A stretch of 8,603 nt of DNA from Xanthobacteraceae bacterium (GCA_030037185.1 JASHRR010000755.1:1-8603); one strand, 5' to 3'. Counted from the first letter of the stretch, positions 1 through 7,505 are shown. Numbers and translations are program-made. Notes: generated from the letters alone by a model not told the origin.

Positions 1-1010
1 TCGGCCATTTCATGATGGCGTTCGAGCCGCTGCTGCTGTTCGCGCTTTTGCTCCTCATTCTCGGCAATGGTGCCTTCAAGCCCAACATCTCGAGCCAGGT
101 CGGTGGCCTCTACCTGTCCGGCGATCCGCGGCGCGACCGCGCCTATTCGATCTTTTACGTGGGCATCAATATCGGGGCGGCTGTGGCGCCGCTTGTCTGC
201 GGCACGCTTGGCGAGCTCGCCGGCTGGCACTATGGCTTCGGTGCCGCCGGCGTCGGCATGCTGATCGGGCTCGCGACCTATCTTGCCGGTTCGCCGCATC
301 TGCCGGCCGACCGGCTTCCGATCAGGGAGGCTGCGGCCGATCATAAGCCGCTTGATCGCGATGAACGGCGCGCCATTATCGCGCTCCTCATCCTATTCCT
401 TCCCACCAGCCTGTTCTGGGCAGCCTATGAACAACAGGGCAATACGATCACGCTTTGGGCCAGAAACGACATCGACCGCACAATCAATCTGTTTTTCTTT
501 ACCGCGGAGATCCCGACCACGTGGTTCCAGTCCTTCAACCCGTTCATGATCTTTGCGTTCACTCCGCTCGTGCTCTCGTTGTGGTCATGGCAAGCGCGAC
601 GTGGCCGCGAACCCTCGACGGTAGCCAAGATGGCCCTCGGTTGCACCGGTTGCGGTGCCGCATACCTGATCCTGGCGGGCGCGGCGTTCTTTGCGGGCAC
701 CGAGAAGGCAAGCTGGCTGTGGCTGTTTGCCTTCTTCGTCGTTATCACGACGGCCGAGCTTTACTTGTCGCCGCTCGGATTGTCGCTTGTATCCAAGGTA
801 GCGCCCGCAGGGTATCTTTCGATGATGATGGGCGTGTGGCTGGCGACGGACTTCATCGGCGGTATCCTGGCCGGTTATCTCGGCAGCTTTTGGCAAAGGA
901 TGACAAAGCCGACCTTTTTTCTGATGATTGCCGCCGTCGCAATCGCGGCCGGCGCCGTCATCTTCGCCTTTGATCGGCCGCTCCGCGCGGCGCTGAGGCA
1001 CCGGGCCTGA
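1..1010 (+). CDS. POT/PTR2-family proton-coupled oligopeptide transporter, 5'-truncated by window edge
   Basis: Inner-membrane transporter of the POT (PTR2) branch of the major facilitator superfamily; known members import di- and tripeptides with protons. The frame is open to the first base, so the start lies upstream; numbering here is from the Met at position 12. The family signature NGAFKPNISSQVG is at residues 19-31, followed by RDRAYSIFYVGINIG at 41-55. The segment FWAAYEQQGNTITLWA (135-150) matches the usual FW..YEQ.G block, and AELYLSPLGLSLVSKVAP (248-265) matches the late E..SP.GLS block. About nine hydrophobic segments are visible, near residues 4-22, 48-68, 75-93, 123-142, 175-193, 207-227, 236-256, 269-293 and 301-320. 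The first helices, which in this family carry the ExxER motif, are missing. Usual length is about 450-500 residues, so roughly the first 120 are outside. The C-terminus ends normally at TGA 1008-1010. The exact substrate cannot be read from the sequence. Confidence 0.93.
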   Translation, partial: GHFMMAFEPLLLFALLLLILGNGAFKPNISSQVGGLYLSGDPRRDRAYSIFYVGINIGAAVAPLVCGTLGELAGWHYGFGAAGVGMLIGLATYLAGSPHLPADRLPIREAAADHKPLDRDERRAIIALLILFLPTSLFWAAYEQQGNTITLWARNDIDRTINLFFFTAEIPTTWFQSFNPFMIFAFTPLVLSLWSWQARRGREPSTVAKMALGCTGCGAAYLILAGAAFFAGTEKASWLWLFAFFVVITTAELYLSPLGLSLVSKVAPAGYLSMMMGVWLATDFIGGILAGYLGSFWQRMTKPTFFLMIAAVAIAAGAVIFAFDRPLRAALRHRA

Positions 1011-1045
1011 GCAGGGTGGGCGAAGGCGGCCCGCGGCAGAACTGT

Positions 1046-1060
1046 CATGGCCTCGCCATG
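1046..1060. repeat. Short perfect inverted repeat after the transporter gene
   Basis: CATGGC (1046-1051) and GCCATG (1055-1060) form a perfect 6-bp stem with a 3-base loop, 35 bases after the transporter stop codon. The position suits a transcript 3' end, but no T-run follows on the plus strand, so it is not a classical intrinsic terminator. It may be chance. Confidence 0.25.
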
Positions 1061-1108
1061 CGTCCCGGGCGCCGTCGATCTTTCCGATCAGATTGACACC
1101 TGACGATG

Positions 1109-1350
1109 TCACGCGAGGACGTATGGATTTACGATTGCCGGATCGCCTTCGATATAGATCCTCAAGCTTTGGCGTAGACGTCTTCGGTGGATTTGAGGCG
1201 TAGTTGTTGAAGATTTTCGGGCATTTCGTCGAATAGATTTTCTTTAGGTTAGGGCTCAGCTCGGGAGAATAAGCTGCAAGAAGATTGTCCGTGATATTGT
1301 CGGGAACTGCGAGGTCGCTGCTGTGATAGTGTCCGCGCTTCACCGTCCTC
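1109..1350 (-). pseudogene. Degraded C-terminal part of an IS630-family transposase
   Basis: Reading the minus strand, pieces of one IS630-family DDE transposase C-terminus appear in order but in three frames. The first frame has SSDLAVPDNIT (VPDNIT at 1307-1290) and AYSPELSP (1274-1251). A shifted frame has PKENLFDE (1248-1225) and KSTEDVYAK (1194-1168), ending in TGA at 1164-1162. A third frame has YIEGDPAIV (1156-1130), with a stop at 1111-1109. These correspond to the known family order: VPDNI, then the YSPELNP.EN block containing the last catalytic Glu, then a tail like KS.D.VYAKLE..LYIE..PAIV. At least two net frameshifts and a substituted middle segment mean the gene is dead. The N-terminal helix-turn-helix and the first catalytic Asp residues were not found in the DNA above 1350, and no terminal inverted repeats or TA target duplication could be fixed. 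Family assignment rests on motif recall rather than a search. Confidence 0.6.
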
Positions 1351-2450
1351 AGCCGCAGGCCTTGCGTTTGTTCATGACGCTCAGCTCGCCCGCTTTCCGA
1401 GAGTAGCGGCCGCGGATGGCGCCCTCTCGGCGTTGAGCCGGGCCTGGTGGTCACCATATGGGAGAAGCTTCTGGGCCGCGATGTCCGTCGAGCTAGTCCG
1501 GCCGAGTGGGTGCGCGCATCTGGGCATCATGGATTTACTCGGCATTATGATACCGTCACCCCGTTACAACCCACGCGCGTCGAGGCCTCATCCCACGATG
1601 GCCCAATCGGATGAATGGGCAAGCATGGACCGCGGCAACACGGAGCAAGGGCGATACGCCACGACGACCGCGCCGGGCAACCTTGGCCGGGGCTACGGGC
1701 GAGCTTTCAGGATGGGAGGGCGCAGGCGGTGTTGAGGGGCCTTGCCGGGCCGGCTACGCCCCCGGGCAGGCTGTGGTTTCTTTCGCCCACTGGCCGGCTC
1801 ATTGTCTGGCGGCATTGGTTTTTCCAAGCATTTGAACCGTGGCAGGGAAGGCCTCGGGCGCTCTCTACGCTCGGCCTCACGCACGCGGCCGAGCACAAAT
1901 CGTGCGGCGTCCTCAAAAGTCATCCTGCGGCCCATAATTTCACCCTCTGATGAACGTGGACAATTCCGGCGATGTCCGCCATGACCTCGGCGTGGTTGCT
2001 TCCATCATGGCCGGCGTCCCAGCTTCCTAAGGGCAACGAGCAGCGTCGAAAGAAAGACCAACGACACAATAGCGCAGGGCAACAACTGCTCAGGCTTAGA
2101 TCGCAGCCGAACCCGCGTCGCTCCGTGAGGGCTTTTACTTGTTCGGTCCCGCACGCGCGGTGCACCGAGGTCGACGCACATCGCCAGCTGTAAAATCGAG
2201 GTATTTCATCACGCCAAGCGCATCGCCGCCCATCCCGTCGGGTGCTGGTGGGTCAGATCCACTCCTGCCGACCCACCCCGATCGCACCGCCACGCACCCG
2301 CACCGACAGCGGTCTTCCTTCGAAGCACAAAGGCACACGCCGTGTAGCCCCACCAAACTAAGTCGTTTCGACGCGCACCTGAATGCCCCTGATATCGGTG
2401 CTGCGTTCCAGCAGGTGGGCGCGAAGCTGTGTCGTGCGCTGACCACGCGC
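1351..2450. other. Stretch of about 1.1 kb with no recognised gene
   Basis: Open frames exist on both strands, but none gives a recognisable protein, and frames on opposite strands overlap in the way chance frames do in GC-rich DNA. The best candidate for a small gene is an 80-codon minus-strand frame at 1935-1693. It starts MGRRMTFEDAARFVLGR, and a GAGGG-like sequence lies about 9 bases before the ATG; its Pro/Arg-rich tail looks non-coding, so I do not call it. A plus-strand stretch near 1444-1610 (LVVTIWEKLLGRDVRR and onward) is open without a clear start and ends at a TGA before 1615; it may be a remnant of something. The boundary with the IS630 relic suggests this is DNA scarred by past insertions. 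Confidence 0.5.
2247..2277. repeat. 8-bp inverted repeat downstream of the histidine kinase gene
   Basis: GGTGGGTC (2247-2254) and GACCCACC (2270-2277) are perfectly complementary around a 15-base loop. The repeat lies about 175 bases beyond the stop codon of the minus-strand kinase. It could form an RNA hairpin at the 3' end of that transcript, but no T-run follows on the minus strand, so an intrinsic terminator is not supported. A protein-binding palindrome is equally possible. Confidence 0.35.
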
Positions 2451-5400
2451 TCAGGCAGGTGTTTGAGCCTTGGCTTGGCCAATTCGATTTTCGGCTTGAC
2501 CTGACACTTGACTCACGACGTGGGGCTCCAGGACGGTCGCTGCTGGGCAGGTCAGGCGCCAACTCAGGCCCGAGGACGCATAGTCGAGGTCGACAGTACC
2601 ATCCACGCTGCGCTCCGCCATCGTATCCATCACTATGGTGCCGAACCCACGCCTGCTCGGCGCAGATACAAGCGGCCCACCGCGCTCGGTCCAGCTCATG
2701 GTAAGGGTATTCCCGTCGGTCCCCCAGCGGATATCCACATGACCTGCATTGGTGCAGAGCGCCCCATATTTTCCGGCGTTGGTTGCGAGTTCGTGCAGCG
2801 CGAGCCCGATTGCCTGCGCGCAAGCCGCATTCAGGTGCAGCTTGGGGCCGTGCACGGCAATTCGCGAGCCGATCAGGTCGGTGAAATGGGCGAGCTGGGC
2901 ATGAACCAGGTCCTCGATCTCGACCCCTTTCCATTCGTTGCGGACGAGCAGGTCCTGATTAGCCGAAAGCGCCTGGATGCGCTCCGAGAAGCGCTCGACG
3001 AAATCTTTCGGATTTTTGGCGGCGGTGTGGTGAGCTATTGAGTCCACGACGCAGAGCATGTTCTTGGCGCGATGATTAACTTCGCGCATAAGGAGGTACT
3101 CTTTTTCCTCACGCTCCTTGCGTTCGGTAATATCCGCAAGGGTACCAACATAGCTCACGGCCCGTCGCCCGGGCCCGTCGCCCTCGAAATAGGCAAGCCC
3201 GTTAGACTCCACCCAGCGAACCTCCCCGTTTCCCCGCCGCAGGCGGAACTCGGTCGCAGCACGCCTCGGATCGACGGGATCGAGCGCCGCCTCGAGGTTC
3301 GCCTGAACCCTTTTTAGGTCGTCCGGATGCACTAGCTTCGTGATCTCTTCGATACCGGCCTCATTTTTGCTGAACGGAAAATCGAAAATCTCCTGACACC
3401 GCTTATCCCCCGAGAAAACGCGGTGGAGCGGATCATACTGGTACGAACCGAGCTGGGCTGCGTCGAGGGCAAGCTGGAGGCGATCTTTGCTCGCCTGCAG
3501 GGCCTGCTCCGCCTGCTTGCGTGCGTTGATATCCAGGATCACGGCTGTGTCGCGCAATGGCCGGCCAGACTCGTCGCGAATGATGTTGGCCGTCACCCGC
3601 GCCCAAACCGCGTTTCCATCTTTGCGAATGTAGCGCTTTTCCACGTCGAAAACGGCTAACTCTCCTGCGACCATGCGTCGAAGCAACTCGCGGTCGCGGT
3701 TGCGGTCGTCCGGATGGGTGATGTCGAATACGGTCCGCGCACGCAATTCCGCCTCGCTGTAGCCCACGAACTCGCACATCGCGGCGTTGGCGCGGAGGAA
3801 ATGCCCACTCTTGGGCTCGACTTCTATCTTGCCGACGCTGCTGACCTCGAACATGGCACGGAATATCGTCTCGCTCTCGCTCAGCAAATCATCTGACGCC
3901 TGTCGTCTGGCGGCGGTCCGTCGAAGCTCCGCCATTAGCGTGTCGACCTCTGCAACAGGAGTTCCACCCGGCGGCATCGGTCCGCCCTCTCCCAAAGCGA
4001 TTGCAGCGCGCGCCGCGCGGCCGACCGACTGCGCGATAATCCGGCCTAGCGACAAGGCCAAGGCGACCACCAGCGCAATTGCCAGCAATGCCGTAACACC
4101 GAGGGTCTTCCACTGCGCCCGAACCGGAGCCTCGAGCAGAGCCTTGGGTGCCCACACGGCGGTTTCCCAGCCCGTCAGTCTCGACCACGCGTATGCCTCC
4201 AACGATGGTCGCTCTTCGGAGTCGACAAAATCGAATATGCCGCTCGGTCCGGCGCGATGCCACTGCGACGGCGGCAGCTCTTTTCCAATGAACGCCTTCT
4301 GCTGTTCAGACCGGGCGATGATACGGTGCGCAGCGTCGGACACCCTCGCCTGCCAACCCGCCGGCAGCTCATTTGCGGCGACCAGGCCTGCGAGGGCATG
4401 CTGACTGGGCGACCTGACGAGGACATAACGGTTCTCGCCGTCAAGCTGTACGGGCACAATGATGGCGTAGACAAATTGCTCGACCGCCGGGTCGATGAAA
4501 AGACCGGTTACTTGCAGCTTACCTGTCGTGAGAGCCGCCCCTGTGGGTTCCGGAACACGTACCTTTGGCAAGGGTTTGCCGAAGGGCACCCAGGTGTTGA
4601 CGAGCTGCTGCATCTCGCGATCGACGAGCGCGATATTGCCGCTTTGGCGCAAGGCCAGCGAGGCCTCGGCCTGGCGCTGGAACTCGGCGAAATCGCCTCG
4701 GCGCAGCGACGGCGAGGCAGCCAACGCCTGCAGTCTTTCGATCTCACCGATAATCTCACGGTCAACATTCGCCGATAAAGCACCTGCCTCAATCGTCAGG
4801 TCCTCCCGAACCTGGCGGAGCTGCGCCTCGGCGATGCGAAATCCCGCATACGCGCCAAACAGCAAGAGCGGCGCAACAACCGCGCTCCCGAGCATGACGA
4901 GCAGTTGCCACAATGGTCGCCGCTTCCGGAACACAGGAATCGTTCCGATCCGCAACATTGTCCCGCCGGCGACAAAGAGCAGGCCGACAGCGCTCGGCAG
5001 TGGGGGTGAGTTGACCGACACCGAGCCGTAGAGCGTGTCCACGCCGGTCAGGTAACCGAGCAGGGCGAACACCACAACAATGCCGACGGCGCCCGCGAGT
5101 ATGGTCGCGGCTAATCGATACCGCTCGAAACGGCTGAAAGCGAGTGAAGCGCCCGCAGCCCCGAATGCCGCCGTCGCCGCGCTTGCGATCTGGAATGCAG
5201 CAGGTCCCAGTCCTGGCGCGATAGCCCACCGCGCCAGCCAGCGGTCGATGATGCCAAGCTGGATGTCGAATAATATGACCAATGCGACCAAGCCAAGGCC
5301 GAGCGCAGCCGCGCCGGCAATGGCGAGACCGACAGAAAAGGCAATACGCTGGTCCTTGCCGGGGTGCACCACAGCGAGGCCAAGCGCCGCTAGGCACAGG

Positions 5401-5573
5401 GCTCCTGACGGTCGCATGGTGGGCAAGCCGGAGCCCCAGCCCGACAGCAACGGCGACCCGATCAAGAGGCCAATGAACGCAGCGGCGGCAATCGCCACCG
5501 CAGCAAAGCCAGCTACTTCGCCTGCGTCCTGCCTCTTCTTCAGGCTGCCGACCTGGCCAGCAAACGGCTCCAT
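2451..5573 (-). CDS. Membrane-bound hybrid-sensor HWE-family histidine kinase (polytopic N-terminus, periplasmic sensor, PAS-PAS-HWE)
   Basis: Two-component sensor kinase of 1040 residues from ATG 5573, expected to autophosphorylate on His and pass phosphate to a response regulator. Residues 22-246 hold about seven hydrophobic segments, with two M.P..A-type repeats near 53-70 and 187-208. Residues 247-488 are a predicted periplasmic domain of dCACHE type (ALAASPSLRRGDFAEFQ near 282-299). A helix at about 490-511 and a HAMP-like linker to 556 follow. PAS 1 spans about 565-685 (THPDDR, RKDG) and PAS 2 about 695-818 (VHPDDL, then DITERK). The HWE core is 828-1010: EVNHRAKNML with phospho-acceptor H834, N-box ALHELATNAGKYGAL with N932, and WTE at 961-963, the residues that name the family. 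The last 30 residues are an unassigned tail. A TTG at 5582 would add three residues. Neither start has a clear Shine-Dalgarno sequence; ATG was preferred. No response regulator or receiver domain is present nearby, so it is an orphan. The signal sensed is unknown. Confidence 0.93.
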   Translation of the reverse strand: MEPFAGQVGSLKKRQDAGEVAGFAAVAIAAAAFIGLLIGSPLLSGWGSGLPTMRPSGALCLAALGLAVVHPGKDQRIAFSVGLAIAGAAALGLGLVALVILFDIQLGIIDRWLARWAIAPGLGPAAFQIASAATAAFGAAGASLAFSRFERYRLAATILAGAVGIVVVFALLGYLTGVDTLYGSVSVNSPPLPSAVGLLFVAGGTMLRIGTIPVFRKRRPLWQLLVMLGSAVVAPLLLFGAYAGFRIAEAQLRQVREDLTIEAGALSANVDREIIGEIERLQALAASPSLRRGDFAEFQRQAEASLALRQSGNIALVDREMQQLVNTWVPFGKPLPKVRVPEPTGAALTTGKLQVTGLFIDPAVEQFVYAIIVPVQLDGENRYVLVRSPSQHALAGLVAANELPAGWQARVSDAAHRIIARSEQQKAFIGKELPPSQWHRAGPSGIFDFVDSEERPSLEAYAWSRLTGWETAVWAPKALLEAPVRAQWKTLGVTALLAIALVVALALSLGRIIAQSVGRAARAAIALGEGGPMPPGGTPVAEVDTLMAELRRTAARRQASDDLLSESETIFRAMFEVSSVGKIEVEPKSGHFLRANAAMCEFVGYSEAELRARTVFDITHPDDRNRDRELLRRMVAGELAVFDVEKRYIRKDGNAVWARVTANIIRDESGRPLRDTAVILDINARKQAEQALQASKDRLQLALDAAQLGSYQYDPLHRVFSGDKRCQEIFDFPFSKNEAGIEEITKLVHPDDLKRVQANLEAALDPVDPRRAATEFRLRRGNGEVRWVESNGLAYFEGDGPGRRAVSYVGTLADITERKEREEKEYLLMREVNHRAKNMLCVVDSIAHHTAAKNPKDFVERFSERIQALSANQDLLVRNEWKGVEIEDLVHAQLAHFTDLIGSRIAVHGPKLHLNAACAQAIGLALHELATNAGKYGALCTNAGHVDIRWGTDGNTLTMSWTERGGPLVSAPSRRGFGTIVMDTMAERSVDGTVDLDYASSGLSWRLTCPAATVLEPHVVSQVSGQAENRIGQAKAQTPA

Positions 5574-6105
5574 AGCGATCAAAACAGCAAAAGTGGCGAC
5601 TGCCGACCGGCGGTCGAACCTGTGGCGATAGTTTCAACATAAGTAGCTGGGTGAACGGGGCTATTCCTTTGAAAAGATTTTTCCGTGACGGAACGTCCGG
5701 GATCGATGGCGAGTTTTCCTACCTCGCCACTTCAGCCCTGGAAGGCAGGTTCAAATGCATCCGACGCCGCGCGCCGGGAACGCTTGCCACGCGTAACCTT
5801 TGCGACCTTTGATCGCGTCGAGACGGTTATCAAACCGGCGAGAAAGGCGCATCGCCGTCCCATCCCATACTCGAGACTGCGGCTTTTTCCGTGCAGGTTG
5901 CCATCCACGTGGTAGAACCGGGAAAGGCAAGTCTGCCTTGTCCCGAGTTCGATCGGTTCGCCGCCCCCAACATTGAGCTTGTTTGCGCCAGTGCCGACGA
6001 AAGTGCCAGCGGCACGCACCTTCGCGCTGTTGCCCCCATTCCGCTGAAAAGCCCGATAGGACAAATCGCGCCTTTAGCTGGGCCGGCTCAATTGAATCAA
6101 TGAGC
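5574..6105. other. Gene-poor stretch upstream of the kinase, possible trace of a tnpB-like 3' end
   Basis: The promoter of the minus-strand kinase should lie in the first 100-150 bases here, but no convincing -35/-10 pair or EcfG-type (GGAAC...GTT) promoter was seen. Open frames on both strands overlap one another and match no protein I recognise. One short plus-strand stretch at about 5938-5975 reads CPEFDRFAAPNI. It loosely resembles a contracted TnpB zinc-ribbon/RuvC-III block (CPxCG..HDRD.NAA.NI). Taken alone this is weak and could be chance; it is mentioned because an IS200/IS605-like end hairpin lies about 200 bases further on in the matching orientation. Confidence 0.3.
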
Positions 6106-6164
6106 GCGGGCATCCGGGACCGCTCCCTGTACCTCGGCTTGTATGAGGCAAGAGAGGTGCCCGC
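6106..6164 (+). repeat. Long-range inverted repeat, possible structured RNA stem
   Basis: GCGGGCA (6106-6112) is perfectly complementary to TGCCCGC (6158-6164), enclosing 45 bases. Inside, ACCTC (6131-6135) can pair with GAGGT (6154-6158) or with GAGG near 6145-6148, giving nested or alternative stems. The element sits just before the IS200/IS605-like end hairpin on the same strand. In IS200/IS605 elements that carry tnpB, the 3' portion holds the omega RNA, whose folded scaffold ends near the right-end hairpin. Assignment as an omega-RNA relic is an inference from layout. Confidence 0.35.
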
Positions 6165-6183
6165 ACCAGGCGAGAGGCGAAAG

Positions 6184-6203
6184 CCTCCCACTTCAGTGGG
6201 GGG
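6184..6203 (+). mobile_element. Hairpin resembling the right end of an IS200/IS605 (IS1341-type) element
   Basis: CCTCCCAC (6184-6191), loop TTCA (6192-6195) and GTGGGGGG (6196-6203) form an 8-bp stem with one G-T pair. It is flanked by AAG before and ATGTTAC after. Subterminal hairpins of this kind, with an AAGCC..CCCAC-loop-GTGGG..GG core followed by a short TTAC/TCAC-like tail, are typical of the right ends of IS200/IS605-type elements with tnpB. They are recognised by TnpA and also form the end of the omega RNA. No intact tnpA or tnpB is present in the window. The alternative is a weak intrinsic terminator for the minus-strand pseudogene next to it: read that way the hairpin is followed only by CTTTCG. 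The stop codon of the decayed kinase frame falls inside the hairpin. Confidence 0.5.
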
Positions 6204-6705
6204 ATGTTACTCCATCGTACTCGGCGCGGATTTTGCTGGGCAGACCAAACGCCAAGTAACGCCCGAGCGAGGGCACATAATCAAGGTCGACCTCACCGTC
6301 CAAGCTCTGCTTGGCCATTGTTTCGATCACTGTGGTGCCGAATGCGCGCCGCTCCGGCGCAGAGACGGGCGGCCCGTCGCGCCCGGTCCAGCTCATCGTG
6401 AGGACGTCGCCAACGGCCCCCCAATCGGTAGGAAGCGCCCTGTATTTGCCGGCATTGGTCGCAAGCTCGTGCAGTGCAAGACCGATCACTTGGGCGGGCG
6501 GCCGTATTCAGAACGCAGCTTTGGGCCGTCGACATCGATCCGAGAACCAACAAGATCCGCAAAGTGCGCGAGCTGAGCCCGCACCAAATTCGACATCGAC
6601 TCCCTGCCCCGTTCCGGTTCAGCGGGTCCTGCCAAAGTCTTCGGGCGAGCCGCGGTATGGCGGGCGATTGCTTGCACAAGGCTGAGCATGTTCTTGGCGC
6701 GACTC
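6193..6705 (-). pseudogene. Decayed HWE histidine kinase core, second copy related to the kinase at 2451-5573
   Basis: This is a relic of an HWE kinase catalytic region, on the same strand as the intact kinase and alignable to its C-terminal domain at protein and DNA level. The H-box reads SRAKNML where the intact gene has HRAKNML, so the phospho-acceptor His is Ser (codon AGT at 6704-6702). About 17 residues after the QAIARHTAA block are missing. SNLVRAQLAHFADLVGSRIDVDGPKL matches the intact protein well. The frame then shifts twice, near 6514 (LNTAAR in the second frame) and near 6493 (IGLALHELATNAGKYRAL in the third frame). A further in-frame gap of about 7 residues precedes LTMSW. The family WxE motif reads WTG, so the Glu is lost too. 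Similarity ends near 6236 and the frame runs into the hairpin at 6184-6203. No PAS or membrane part is recognisable upstream of 6705, so most of the gene is gone. It cannot make an active kinase. Confidence 0.88.
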
Positions 6706-7490
6706 ACGCCAGGTTTGCAGCGCTGTCTCGCTGCTTTAAACATCGCAGTTCACGGCCAGCCCAGGGCATATCACGTGCCGCCTCAGCCAAAATGGCCGAG
6801 CCAGTTGGGGGCTGGCGCTCAGTTCGCCGTCTGTAGCCTTCAAATTCGCCGGCAGTGCTCCATCGGGCGTCCGACGGCGGCTTGCCCCTTTTTCCCACTC
6901 CCAGGCCTCGACAACATCAGGGGGCAGTTCTGTCCAACGTCGTCGGGTCGGTCCCGTTCAGGGAGCTTCAAGCGCCCGGGCCGCGCATGACGCAAGAGCG
7001 ATCTCGTCGCAGCCCTCGGGCTTGAGCCGCTTTTTCAAGATCCATTGTCGGAATGACTCTCTTCAACAATCAACGCTCGGCCTCCCTGCAAGACAAGGCA
7101 AGACGGTCGCCATGCGTGAGCGCGTTCCGGTATCGGGAAAGCAATTTCGCGGGCAACATGGCTGAGGCGGCGTTGGTCACCAGCCGATGCATCATTGCCG
7201 CTGCATGATCAACGTGATAGGCCGACAGGGCTGGCTTCTCGACGAACGACAGCGTTCGGTAGCGTGGGTACTTGCATTCGAACGCGCGCTGCAGAGCGAG
7301 CCTGCGCTCCGGGGTGCTGGTATTAGAAATTTCTCATTAACCAGCTGCGCGCCGAAGTACTCGAACGGGCGGCGGCTTCGGCTAACGGAATGGTCCGCAG
7401 CAAGCAACATCCGCCCTTTCGTGTCGCGATGAGCCAACTCAGGACGTTCCGTGCGATTCGCGCTGATCTCAACGAGACGTGTTCACCATT
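6706..7490. other. Stretch of about 780 bases with no recognised gene
   Basis: No open frame gives a family I recognise. On the minus strand a frame without an upstream ATG runs from about 7335 to a TGA at 7072-7070. It contains FECKYPRYRTLSFVEKPAL and then HVDHAAAMMHRLVTNAA, with codon third positions that look GC-rich and plausible for coding; its first ATG would leave only about 38 codons. Further along the same strand, short open pieces near 7050-6960 (FRQWILKKRLKPEGCDEIAL) and 6960-6740 (RRRWTELPPDVVEAWEWEKG) sit in different frames. Together they hint at decayed minus-strand coding DNA, which cannot be named. Confidence 0.35.
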
Positions 7491-7505
7491 TGGCCAATTC
7501 GGCCA
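7491..7505. promoter_or_regulatory. Inverted repeat TGGCC-N5-GGCCA upstream of the SMP-30 gene, possible operator
   Basis: TGGCC (7491-7495) and GGCCA (7501-7505) are a perfect palindrome around AATTC, ending 69 bases before the start codon at 7575. A second, AT-rich inverted repeat follows at 7513-7528 (AAAAT, 6-base gap, ATTTT). A dyad in this position would suit a transcriptional regulator of the downstream gene. No regulator gene is adjacent and no -35/-10 boxes could be assigned with confidence, so the role is inferred from position only. Confidence 0.3.

Noticed and set aside
585..1457. A 290-codon minus-strand open frame spanning the transporter's 3' end and the following region
   Set aside because: Its lower half is antisense to the well-supported transporter gene and has no family resemblance. 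Only its middle part is meaningful, because it runs through the first frame of the IS630 relic.
1693..1935. An 80-codon minus-strand frame with a plausible start (MTFEDAARFVLGR)
   Set aside because: The start and a weak upstream purine stretch are suggestive, but the second half is Pro/Arg-rich and no family is recognised, so it is mentioned only within the gene-poor region.
2209..2934. A 241-codon minus-strand frame overlapping the kinase 3' end
   Set aside because: It lies in another frame of the same strand as the HWE core, which is strongly supported, and its sequence is Arg/Gly-rich like a GC-driven shadow.
4789..5640. A 283-codon minus-strand frame beginning with ATG upstream of the kinase start
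   Set aside because: It overlaps the membrane part of the kinase in a different frame and shows the Arg/Cys-rich composition of a shadow frame.
5583..5700. Possible EcfG-type or sigma70 promoter for the kinase
   Set aside because: A GGAAT near the kinase start lacks a properly spaced GTT-like second box, and no good -35/-10 pair was seen.
5751..6191. A 146-codon minus-strand frame between the kinase and the decayed HWE copy
   Set aside because: It overlaps another minus frame and several plus frames of similar length. No recognisable domain, and the composition resembles non-coding GC-rich DNA.
7008..7035. GC-rich sequence followed by five Ts on the plus strand, terminator-like
   Set aside because: Possible stems are only 3-5 bp with 2-base loops and are not directly next to the T-run, and there is no plus-strand gene upstream for it to terminate.
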